Below, piece by piece: positions 11,605 to 22,080 of a stretch of 64,000 bases of DNA. Made by a program: the position numbers and the translations under genes. A model generated the notes under the pieces. The model worked only from the letters and a program-made list of their open reading frames with translations, had not been told where the DNA came from and did no database searches. How positions within the stretch are numbered: the first letter of the stretch is position 1; each line of letters begins with the position of its first letter. The stretch lies in the NCBI RefSeq assembly GCF_002288925.2, contig NW_022098001.1, positions 4,736,163 through 4,800,162 on the forward strand, given 5' to 3'. Origin of the DNA: Delphinapterus leucas (Eukaryota > Chordata > Mammalia > Artiodactyla > Monodontidae).

Positions 11605-13215
11605 ATATGTAAGTATGAGGAAACTCATACTATTTTCCATAATGGTTGTACCAATTTACATTCCCATCAGCAGTACACAAGGATTCCCTTTTCTCCACAT
11701 CTTTACCAACTCTTGTTATCACTTGTCTTTTGATAGCCATTCTAACAGGTGTGAGGTGATATCTCATTATGGTTTTGATTTGCAGTTTCCTGATGATTAG
11801 TAATATCAAGCATCTTTTCATGTACCTGTTAGCCATTTGTATATCTTCTATGGAAGAATGTTTATCCAAGTCCTCTGCCCATTTTTAATTGGATGTTTTT
11901 CTTGCTGTTGCATTGAGTTTGTTATATATTTTCTTCTTTGTTATATATTTTCAATATTACTGGTCATCAGACAGATGGTATGCAAATATTTTCTCCCATT
12001 CTATACATTGCCTTTTCATTTTGCTGATTGTTTCTTTTGCTGGTCAGAAGATTTTTAGTTTGACAGAGTCCCATTTGTTTATTTTGCTTTTGTTGCTTGT
12101 GCTTTTGTTGTCATATTCAAAAAATTGTTGCCAACACCAGTGTCAAAGTGCCTTTACTCTATGTTTTCTTTTAGTAGTTTTACAACTTTGGGTCTTACGT
12201 TTAAGTCTTTAATCCATTTTGAGTTGAATTTTGTGTATGGTTATAGGGGTCCAATTTTATTCTTTTGCATGTGATTATCCAGTTTCCTGAACACCATTTA
12301 TTGAAGAGACCATCTTTTCCCTACAGAGTATTCTTGGCTCCCTTGTCAAATATTAGTTGACCCTATATGTGAGGGTTTATTTCTGGGCTTTTGATTCTGT
12401 TACATTGGTCTATGTCTATATTTTTATGCCTGTACCATACTGTTTCGATTGCTATAGCTTTGTAAAATAGTTTAAAATCAGGACTGTGATACTTCCAGCT
12501 TTGTTCTTTGTTCACAGGATTGCTTTGGGTACTATGTTGAACAGGAGTGGTGAGAGTGGACTTTCCTGTCTTGTTTCTGATCTTAGAGGAGAAGCTTTCA
12601 TCATTTTACTGTTGAGTATGATATTAACTGTGGCCTTCTCATCTATGACTTTTATTATATTGAAGTACATGACTTCTATACCAACTTTTGTGAGAAGTTT
12701 TTTTTATCATAAATGGATATTGAATTCTTTCAAATGCTTTTTCTGCATCTATTGAGATTATCACGATTTTTGTCTTCCATTCTCTTAATGTGGTGTATCA
12801 AGTTTATTGATTTTTTTATGTTGTACCATCCTTGCATCCCAGTGATAAATCCAATTTGATCATGGTATGTGATCCTTTTAATATTCTGTTTAATTCAATT
12901 TGCTAATATATTGGTGACAATTTTTACATTTATATTCATCAGGGATATTAATCTGTAGTTTTCTTTTCTTGTAGTGCCCTTATATGGCTTTAGTATCATG
13001 GTAATGCTGGTTTTTGTAAAACAAATTCAGGAGTGTTCACTCCTCTTCAATTTTTTTGGAATAGTTTGAGAAGGATTGCATTATTTTTCTTTAAATGTGT
13101 GGTATAATTCATCAGTGAAACCATCTGGTGCTGGACATTTTTTTTTCCTTGGGAAGTTTTTGTGTTTTTTTTTTCCTGATTCATTCTCCTTATTTATTAT
13201 TGGTCTGTCCATGCT
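11605..13215 (-). mobile_element. LINE-1 ORF2 fragment, antisense (left part)
   Basis: Antisense L1 ORF2. At the left end (about 11630-11870) the minus strand gives the late-ORF2 block around [21 protein letters not shown]. Moving right, it passes back through the central ORF2 to the RT region near 13100-13215. It lacks the 3' UTR and poly(A), so the 3' end was lost by rearrangement rather than never made. The element resumes at 13738 after a nested L1 insertion. ORF2 is broken by many stops. Confidence 0.85.
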
Positions 13216-13737
13216 AGCTATGATCAAAAAGTCTATAAATAACAAATGCTGGGAGGATGTGGAGAAAAGGGATTATTACTCAGTCATAAAAAAGAATAAA
13301 ATATTGCCATTTGCATCAATGTGAATGGACCTAGATAATATTATATTCAGTGAAATAAAGATATTATATTCAGTGAAGTAAGTCAGAGAAAGACAAACAC
13401 TACATGACATCATTCTTACATTCTTATATGGAATCTAAAAAATAATACAAATGAATGTGTATACAAAACAGAACAGACTCACAGATATAGAAAACAAACT
13501 TGTGGTTACAAAAGGGAAAAGGGAATGGAGGGGGGACAAATTAGGTGTATGGGATTAACAAACTACCATATATAGACTAGATAAGCAACAAGGATAAGCA
13601 ACAATGGGAATTATACCCATTGTCTTGTAATAACCTATAATGGAATATTATCTGCAAAAATACTGAATCACTATGCTGTACACCTGAAACTAACACAATA
13701 TTTTAAATCAACTCTGCTTCATTTATAAAACAAAAGA
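13216..13737 (+). mobile_element. LINE-1 3' end inserted within an antisense L1
   Basis: Sense fragment starting near the late ORF2 block (aataacaaatgctggg..gatgtggagaaaagg). It jumps directly to the YYSVIKK block, so about 90 codons are deleted, then runs through the 3' UTR to acacctgaaactaacacaat and an A-rich end near 13735. The flanking antisense L1 sequence is continuous if this block is removed. Confidence 0.85.
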
Positions 13738-14035
13738 TTTTTTCTTCATGATTCAGTCTTGCTGTTTGTATGTTTCTAGGAATTTATTTCTTCTACGTTA
13801 TCCAATTTGTGGTTCATAGTAGTCTCTTAGGATCCTTTATCTCTGTGGTGTCTTACAAGATTTCCTCTTTCATTTCTGATTTTACTTATTTGAATATTCT
13901 CTTTTTTAAAAAATCTAGCTAAAGCTTTATCAATTTTTGGGGTTTTTTTTGAAATAAAGAGCTCTTCAATAAATTTTTTCCCAATTTTATTAAGCCAGTT
14001 GCTTCTGTGTTTTGAATACATGGTAAAGTGGTCAG
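13738..14035 (-). mobile_element. LINE-1 ORF2 fragment, antisense (right part)
   Basis: Continuation of the antisense L1 at 11605-13215. The minus strand carries RT-domain codons around 13827-14021 (..KIDKALARFFKKEN..). It ends near 14035 and is 5'-truncated. Confidence 0.8.
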
Positions 14036-14079
14036 TCCTATAGATAGTAACTCACTGATTTATTTATTTATTTTGCTAT

Positions 14080-14588
14080 GAAAGTAAATTCCTTGATAAG
14101 AAACTATGTTGAGTGGAATACCATATTAATGGATAGGGCTATCATCATGTCCACAGATGATGGTGCTGGCAAAATTCTGTTTGTAGAAAAGTCAAGTCTG
14201 TATTTATAGTAAAGGTCTATTCTATAATGAGGAATAATTTCTGCACACTCTATGATAGACAGGACCCGATGCAATCAATTGGCCACCACTGGCCAGGTAG
14301 TCTACCTAGGGAATAATATCTTATTGGAGATTTAACATTGGCCTGATATTGGTAAACTGGGTACCCACCTAATGTCATTGTTAGCTAATCATTGGTGAGG
14401 GGAAGCCCGTTTTATTGGGCACAAAAATAATATCCATCCTGTCACCATTAACTTATCACTGCAGTAACTGGGGAGAAAGACTGACTGATATATATAGAGT
14501 GCTCCACGATGAGCTTTCATATGAGACATAATTATCCTCATTCTGTGTCCATTCCAAGAAATCCAATCACAAAATTTTCCCATATAAA
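14080..14588 (-). pseudogene. ERVL-like pol (integrase) relic
   Basis: On the minus strand, degraded coding sequence follows the order expected for the retroviral integrase zinc-binding and early catalytic regions of an ERVL-type element. A histidine-containing block lies near 14530-14505, a degraded cysteine-containing block near 14470-14400, and a segment around 14310-14270 resembles the start of the catalytic core. A final block near 14100 resembles the second catalytic aspartate region. Stops and indels are frequent, so there is no coding capacity. The right side ends abruptly at the DNA transposon beginning near 14589. The assignment comes from recognition of a family pattern at high divergence and is uncertain at the edges. 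Confidence 0.55.
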
Positions 14589-14942
14589 GGGGCCTCGACT
14601 TACAATGCTTAGACTTAAATTCTTTGACTTCATGCAAGTCAGCCACAAAATCACAATGGTAAACAACTGATACACTTACAACCATCTGTACCCAAATAAT
14701 CATTCTGTTTTTCACTTTCAGTACAGTATTCAGTGAATTAAATGAGATTTTCAACACGTTATTCTAAAATTGGCTTTATCGCATCTCTAGGCTAATGGAA
14801 GTTTTCTGAGCAGGTTTAAGGTAGGCTAGGCTAAGCTATGATGTTCAGTAAGTTAGATGTACTAAATGCACTTTCGACTTATTTTTAACCTATGATGGGT
14901 TTATCAGGACATAGCCCCATCATCATTCAAGGAAGATCTGTA
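14589..14942 (-). mobile_element. Tigger/pogo-like non-autonomous DNA transposon
   Basis: The two ends are inverted versions of each other: ggcctcgacttacaatg on the left, and on the right a segment whose reverse complement runs tacagatcttcctt..gatgatgggg. The interior has ctaggctaagctatgatg and cgacttatttttaacctatgatgggtttatc, which I recognise from a widespread mammalian Tc1/mariner-Tigger derived element. It is about 354 bp with no transposase frame. The subfamily is not resolved. Confidence 0.6.
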
Positions 14943-17205
14943 CTACCTTATTACTTTACAAGTGGATGAAACCATTAATGTGCAGATTATAATCAGATGG
15001 TTATGACCCACTCTTGATAAGTACAGTGTGTATATATGGGAGGGCCAGGGTTGAGGAATCTTTATTCTGTTTTTCACTGAAAATCTATGCTGTTTTTTAA
15101 ATTTTTTGTGAGCTCTATATAAATGGTAAAATGGTATTTTGATCAGTACTGAGGCAACAGCAGCTATGTATAACAAGGAAGTGTATCACTATGTGAATAA
15201 AACTGTTGCACCTGAATGCAAACTCAAGTATTGCTTTATCCAAAGGTTAAATTGGCCAACAATAACATATATCATTGCCTTAATTCAAAGTTAAAAGCAA
15301 TAGTGAAAAATATGAATATGATCAAAAGATAGTCACAAATGTCCAACCTGTCAATCCATTGTGCACTGACATGGGCAGTAACACAAGCACTGTTATTCCA
15401 TATTGAAAAATATGCTGACAAGTAAAAGTGGAGCACAAATTTAAAAAATATAAACGTTTCATCAAGCGTCTATACTATTCTAGCAAAATCCATTTTCATT
15501 ATTTCAAGTAGCTTTGATAAGTACAGTATGTCATCAGTACAGTCAGTATTTTAAAAGCCTCAACCTATTATTACGTGATATTACAAAATATCATGATCTC
15601 TAAAGGTGAAGATATTCAAATTTTATTAGAAGACTAACTTTCTCTGTCATTTAAAGTGAGCTTGAACACACACTCAACTAGCATCACATGGTAAAAGTGT
15701 AATAACAAGTCCCAGTCTTTCATTTAATCACTTTGAAGAGCTGGGACCACCTAGGTTTGATGTTCTAGTGCTTGCTTGCCTAAGAGTTTGACTCTTTTCC
15801 AACACAACTCTTTCTTCCTTAATTTAAAAAAGCAATTGTTAATATAGTATTGATCATATTCAAAACTCCATCCAAATGTTTCAACAAACACAAAAAGGAA
15901 ATTATTTCAAGACTTTAATGCAATGAAAGAATATGATAAGAACAAAAAAATTTTATCTGAATGAATAAACGAACATGAATTTGCTATTACTTAAGCTGTC
16001 CTATTTCACCATCCAACTTTTGAGAATGACGTGTAGTGAGGTTGCAAATTTACTCACATTACTACTCAGATATGCAAAGAAACTATGTATATTTTTCTTT
16101 GTAACTGATCTATCTTCTTTAACTGTTCCCTTCTCACTGAAAAGCAGAAGAAAAAATAAACTTTCTAAGTGATGATATCTTAGTCTTTTCCAGTTCAAAC
16201 AGAATTTAAAAGTTTTAAATAGTCTCTATCGGGTAGCAATTCAGTGAGTTTAAAGTCTAGGTCCTTTTCAAACATGAATCTCTACTGCCCCTTCAAATTC
16301 AGTCTGCGTGTTCACCAGAGCTGCTGATCCTTGCACCTTTGGCAAGGAGAGTGGCTGATCTTGTGCTTTGTCCTGCCATCATCTGTGAGCAGCTCTGTCT
16401 GTCATCTTTCTTCTTGGGGTGACATGGCCCAGCTCCCTTCCCTGGGTCTTAATAACAAATAAGTACTAACAGAAACAGTCTACGAGTTGGGGAATATCCC
16501 AAAATGTTGTTCCTGTTCCATATTCTTGAAACTGTAGCATCTGGCAGAGTAGTGAAAGGAGTTCTTTCTGGTTTTATTTTCAACCTAAAACTTCAGAAGA
16601 ACCAGGTAAGACTACTAAAGACTTGCAATTGATGACAATCTGTAATTATTAGGTTTGGTTTTCCAATTTATAAGATGTAATGAGTTTGAAGAGAAACTGA
16701 GTCTCTGTAGAATATTTCATATGGATCAGATTCATATTTCCTGAGCCTAAGACTACTCATGGAGGTGTTCTCTCTAGCACGAAATTTGGTAGATAGGAAG
16801 GGGTCATGCCTTCATGAATTTCTGGCCCCTTACTTGTCAGACTGCTGCTCAAGAGTACCTGGGCATCCTCTATAGTCATCAGCACTTTTTAAAATTTTAC
16901 AACATGAATGGCCTCAAAGTGTTGGGTTATAAAAAAGTGCTTCTCAAACTGGTAGCTTTCATGCAAAACTTTATAATCACTAGTCATATATGCATAGAAT
17001 CAATTTTAGGTAAATTAAAAACAAGATTAATCACACGTTTTCATAATAAAATTAAAGACAATTTAAAGATAAATGAATAAAAACTCACTAAGTTATACAG
17101 TTTCCCTCAGATAGGGTCTGACAGTTGTCTATTCTATAACAGTTCTCTCTTCTTCCTTACTAACACAAACCAGACTTTGCAGCAGTGGCAATGTATTCAG
17201 CTAAC
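14943..17205. other. Unassigned 2.3 kb stretch
   Basis: AT-rich, CpG-poor sequence with no supported gene. A GC-richer patch at 16260-16450 has no open frame or splice pattern I can defend. Confidence 0.35.
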
Positions 17206-17221
17206 AAAATTACATTTTGAA
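17206..17221. repeat. Target-site duplication of the older L1, left copy
   Basis: The 16-mer aaaattacattttgaa here recurs at 24440-24455 as aaaactacattttgaa, with one mismatch. The pair brackets the whole older L1 plus the younger L1 inside it. Confidence 0.8.
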
Positions 17222-17732
17222 AAGTTTTAAAATTTTTATTTAAAAATTTTAATTGTTGTATAGTTGATTTAAAATGTTATATTAATTTCTGCTGTACTGC
17301 AAAAGTGATTTGGTTATACAAATATATATTCATTCTGTTTTATATTCTTTTCCATTATGGTTTATGACAGGACATTGAATATAGTTTCCTGTGTTATAAA
17401 GTAGGACCTTGTTTTTTACCTATTCTATATATAACAGTTTGCATCTGCTAACTCGAAACTCCCAATCCATCCCTCCGCCACCAACCTCCCTTTTGGCAAC
17501 CACAAGTCTGTTCTCTATGTCTGTGAGTCTGTTCTTGTTTTGTAGATAGGTTCATTTGTATCATATTTTAGATTCCACATATAAGTGATATCATACAGTA
17601 TTTGTTTTTCTCTTTCTGACATATTGCACTTAGTATGATAATCTCTAAGCCCATCCATGTTGCTGAAAATTGGATTATTTCATTCTTTTTTATGGCTGAG
17701 TGGTATTCCATTGTATATATGCATCATATCTT
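17222..17732 (-). mobile_element. Older LINE-1, antisense, 3' UTR part
   Basis: Antisense cetartiodactyl L1 3' UTR, from an A-rich tail (T-rich on this strand) at 17222 through gttatacaaatatatattc, ggttcatttgtatcatatttt and gctgagtggtattcc. It is interrupted at 17733 by a younger L1 and resumes at 24257. Together the two parts make a 5'-truncated insertion of about 0.7 kb flanked by the 16-bp duplication. Confidence 0.9.
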
Positions 17733-18099
17733 CTTTTTTTTAAATTTTTTTAACATCTTTATTGGAGTATAATTGCTTTACAATGGTGTGTTAGTTTCTG
17801 TGGTGTAACAAAGTGAAGCAGCTATACATATACATACATCCCCATATCTCCTCCCTCTTGGGTCTCCCTCCAAACCTCCCTATCCCACATCTAGGTGGAC
17901 AAAAAGCACTGAGCTGATCTCCCTGTGCTATGTGGCTGCTTCCCACTAGCTATTTTACATTTGGTAGTGTATATATATATTCATGTCACTCGCTCACTTC
18001 ATCCCAGCTTATCCTCCCTGCCTCCCCATGTCCTCAAGTCCATTCTCTATGCCTGAGTCTTTATTCCTTTCCTGCCCCTAGGTTGTTCAGAACAGTTTT

Positions 18100-21000
18100 T
18101 TTTTTTGATTCCAGATATATATGTTAGCACATGGTATTTATTTTTCTCTTTCTGACTTACTTCACTCTGTATGAGTCTCTAGGTCCATCCACCTCACTAC
18201 AAATAATTCAATTTCGTTGCTTTTTATGGCTGAGTAATATTCCATCATATATATATGCATGCCACATCTTTTTTTTCCATTCATTTGTTGATGGACACTA
18301 AGGTTGCTTCCATGTCCTGGCTATTGTAAATAGAGCTGCAATGAACATTTTGGTACATGACTCTATTTGAATTATGGATTTCTCACGGTACATGCCTAGT
18401 AGTATGATTGCTGGGTTGTATGGTAGTTCTATTTTTAGTTTTTAAAGGAACCTCCATACTGTTCTCCATAGTGGTTGTATCAATTTACATTCCCACCAAC
18501 TGTGCAAGAGGATTCCCTTTTCTCCACACCCTCTCCAGCAATTATTGTTTGTAGATTTTTTGATGATGGCCATTCTGACCGGTGTGAGGTGATACCTCAT
18601 TGTAGTTTTGATTTGCATTTCTCTAAGGATTAGTGATGTTGAGTATCCTTTCATGAGTTTGTTGGCAATCTGTATATCATCTGTGGAGAAATGTCTACTT
18701 AGGTCTTCTGCCTATTTTTGGATTCGGTTGTTTGTGTTATTGATATTGAGCTGCATGAGCTGCTTGAAAATTTTGGAGATTAATCTTTTGTCAGTTGTGT
18801 CTTTTGCAAATATTTTATCCCATTCTGAGGGTTGTCTTTTCATCTTGTTTATGGACTCCTTGCTGTGATTTATGTCATAGAGTGTTCTGCCTATGTTTTC
18901 CTCTAAGAGTTTGATAGTGTCTGGCCTTACATTTAGGTCTTTAATCCATTTTGAATTTATTTTTGTGTATGGTGTTAGGGAGTGTTCTAATTTCATTCTT
19001 TTACATGTAGCTGTCCAGTTTTCCCAGCACCACTTATTGAGGAGGCTGTCTTTTCTCCATTGTATATTCTTGCCTCCTTTATCAAAGATAAGGTGACCAT
19101 ATGTGTGTGGGTTTATCTCTGGGTTTTCTACCCTGCTCCATTGATCTATATTTCTGTTTTTGTGCCAACACCATACTGTCTTGATTACTGTAGCTTTGTA
19201 GTATAGTCTGAAGTCCAGAAGCCTGATTCCTCTAGCTCTGTTGTTCTTTCTCAAGATTGCTTTGGCTATTCAGGGTCTTTTGTGTTTCCACATAAATTGT
19301 GAAATTTTTTGTTCTAGTTCTGTGAAAAATGCCGTTGGTAGTTTGATAGGTATTGAATTGAATCTTAAGATTGCTTTGGGTAGTAGAGTCATTTTCACAA
19401 CGTTGGTTCTTCCAATCCAAGAACATGGTATATCTCTCCATCTGTTTGTATCATCTTTAATTTCTTTCATCAGTGTCTTATAGTTTTCTGCATACAGGTC
19501 TTTTGTCTCCTTAGGTAGGTTTATTCCTAGGTACTTTTATTCTTTTTGATGCAATCATAAATGGAAGTGTTTCTGTAATTTCTTTTTCAGATTTTTCATC
19601 ATTAGTGTATAGGAATGCAAGAGATTTCTGTGCTTTAATTTTGTATCCTGCTACTTTACCAAATTCATTGATTAGGTCTAGTAGTTTTCTGGTAGCATCT
19701 TTAGGATTCTCTATGTATAGTAACATGTCATCTGCAAACAGTGACAGATTTACTTCTTCTTTTCTTATTAGGATTCTTTTTATTCATTTTTCTTCTCTGA
19801 TTGCTGTGGCTAAAACTTCTAAAACTATGTTGAATAATAGTGGTGAGAGTGGACAACCTTATATTGTTTCTGATCTTAGAGGAAATGGTTTCAGTTTTTC
19901 ACCATTTAGAACAATGTTGGCTGTGGGTTTGTCATATATGGCCTCTATTATGTTGAGGTTAGTTCCCTCTATGCCTACTTTCTGGAGGGTTTTTTTCATA
20001 AAGTGTTGTTCAATTTTGTCAAAAGCTTTTTCTGCATCTATTGAAGTGATCATATGGTTTTTCTTCTACAATTTGCTAATATGGTATATCACATTGATTG
20101 ATTTGCATATATTGAAGAATCCTTGCATTCCTAGGATAAACCACACTTGATCATGGTGTATGATCCTTTTAATCTGCTAACTTTGGGGGTTTTTTGTTCT
20201 TCTTTCTCTAATTGAATTAGGTGTAAGTTTACATTGTTTATTTGAGATGTTTCTTGTTTCTTGAGGTACGATTGTATTGCTATAATCTTCCCCCTTACAG
20301 CTGCTATTGCTGCATTCCATAGGTTTTGACTCATCGTGTTTTCACTGTTATTTGTTTCTAGGTATTTTCTGACTTCCTCTTTGATTTCATCAGTGATCTC
20401 TTGGTTATTTAGTAGTGTATTGTTTAGCCTCCATGTGTTTATATTTTTTACAGTGTTTTTCCTGTTATTGACATCCAGTATCATAGCATTGTGGTCAGAA
20501 AAGATACTTGATATGATTTCAATTTTCTTAAATTTACCAAGGCTTGATTTATGACCCAAGATATGATCTATCCTGGAGAATGTTCCATGAACACTTGAGA
20601 AGAAAGTGTAACCTGCTGTTTTTGGATGGAATGTCCTATAAATATCAATTAAGTCCATGTTGTTTAATGTATCACTTAAAGCTTGTGTTTCCTTATTTAT
20701 TTTCATTTTGGATGATCTGTATTGGTAAAAGTTGGGTGTTAAAGTCCCCTACTATGATTGTGTTACTGTTGATCTCCCTTTTATGGCTGTTAACATTTGC
20801 CTTACGTATTGAGGTGCTCCTATGTTGGGTGCATAAATATTTACAATTGTTATATCTTCTTCTTGGATTGATCCCTTGATCATTATGTAGTGTCCTTCTT
20901 TGTCTCTTGTAATAGCCTTATTTTAAAGTCTATTTTGTCTGATATGAGAATTGCTACTACAGCTTTCCTTTGATTTCCATTTGCATGGAATATCTTTCTC

Positions 21001-21173
21001 CATCCCCTCACTTTCAGTCTGTATGTGTCCCTCGGTCTGAAGTGGGTTTCTTGTAGACAGCATATGTACAGGTCTTGTTTTTGTATCCATTCAGCCAGTC
21101 TATGTCTTTTGGCTGGAGCATTTAATCCATTTACATTTAAGGTAGTTAACGATATGTGTGTTCCTATTACCAT
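18100..21173 (-). pseudogene. L1 ORF2 (endonuclease/reverse transcriptase), disabled
   Basis: ORF2 encodes the endonuclease and reverse transcriptase that copy L1 RNA at a nicked target. The start ATG is at 21173-21171, with the endonuclease N-terminus (LTTLNVNGLN, CCLQETHF) following. Endonuclease sequence continues at 20706-20131 in another frame. The RT motif FADD is intact at 19739-19728. C-terminal blocks include 19254-18712 and 18654-18442 (ending [11 protein letters not shown]). Several frameshifts and stops separate these blocks. A stretch between about 20130 and 20210 is shortened relative to the antisense L1 at 45.8-49.3 kb: the finger/early RT region present there at 48665-48285 has no counterpart here, so there is an internal deletion of roughly 0.7 kb or more. 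Confidence 0.85.
19728..19739 (-). other. L1 RT catalytic FADD motif
   Basis: Minus-strand codons for Phe-Ala-Asp-Asp, the metal-binding catalytic motif of L1 reverse transcriptase. Intact in this copy. Confidence 0.9.
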
Positions 21174-21212
21174 TCTCTTAATTGTTTTGGGTTTTATTGT
21201 AAGTCTTTCCTT

Positions 21213-22080
21213 CTCTTGTTTTTCCTGCCTATGGAAGTTCCTTAGCATTTGTTGTAAAGCTGGTTTGGTGGTGCTGAGTTCTCTTAGCTTTTGCTTGTCT
21301 GTAAAGCTTTTAATTTCTCCATCGAATCTGAATGAGATCCTTGCTGGGTAGAGTAGTCTTGGTTGTAGGTTTTTCCCTTTCATCACTTTAAATATGTGCT
21401 GCCACTCCCTTCTGGCTTGCAGAGTTTCTGCTGAAAGATCTGCTGTTAACCTTATGGGAATTCCCTTGTTTGTTATTTTTCCCTTGCTGCTTTTATTTTT
21501 TTTTTCTTTGTATTTAATTTTTGATAGCTTGGTTAATATGTGTCTTGGCATGTTTCTCCTTGGATTTATCCTGTATGGGATTCTCTGTGTTTCCTGGACT
21601 TGATTATTTCCTTACCCATATTAGGGAAGTTTTCATCTATATTCTCTTCAAATATTTTCTCAGTCCCTTTCTTTTTCTCTTCTCCTGGGACCCCTATAAT
21701 TCGAATGTTGATGAGTTTCATGTTGTCCCAGAGTTCTCTCAGATTGTCCTAAATTCTTTTCATTCTTTTTTCTTTATTCTGCTCTGCAGTAGTTATTTCC
21801 AGATTTTATCCTCCAGGTCACTTCTCCGTTCTTCTGCCTCAGTTATTCTGCTATTGATTCCTTTTAGAGAATTTTTAATTTCATTTATTGTGTTGTTCAT
21901 CATTGTTTGTTTGCTCTTTAGTTCTTCTAGGTCCTTGTTAAACGTTTCTTGTATTTTCTCCATTCTATTTCCAAGATTTTGGCTCATATTTACTATCATT
22001 ACTCTGAATTCTTTTTCAGGTAGACTGCATATTTCCTCTTCATTTGTTTAGTCTGATGGGTTTTTACCTTGCTCCTTCAT
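21213..22080 (-). pseudogene. L1 ORF1 (RNA-binding chaperone), disabled
   Basis: ORF1 encodes the trimeric coiled-coil, RNA-binding protein of the L1 particle. The likely start is the ATG at 22080-22078. A TAA stop at 22050-22048 interrupts it as codon 11, explained by a single C-to-T change from CAA. The coiled-coil segment is readable from about 21999 to 21793 (heptad-rich QNLGNRMEKIQETFNKDLEE). The RNA-binding and C-terminal part follows from about 21551 (AETLQARREW, YPARISFRFDGEI), with frame changes between. At the 3' end the expected stop is not used, because the reading frame runs on into ORF2. Confidence 0.85.

Noticed and set aside
11600..13740. Twin-primed inversion of one L1, to explain adjacent antisense and sense pieces
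   Set aside because: Both pieces cover the same late-ORF2 region, and the antisense L1 resumes after 13738, so a nested insertion explains it better.
19605..20150. 181-codon plus frame
   Set aside because: It lies antisense to L1 ORF2 reverse transcriptase. Such mirror frames are common opposite L1 coding sequence.
21521..22051. 176-codon plus frame with hydrophobic, membrane-like sequence
   Set aside because: It is antisense to L1 ORF1. The hydrophobicity is the complement of the lysine/glutamate-rich coiled coil.
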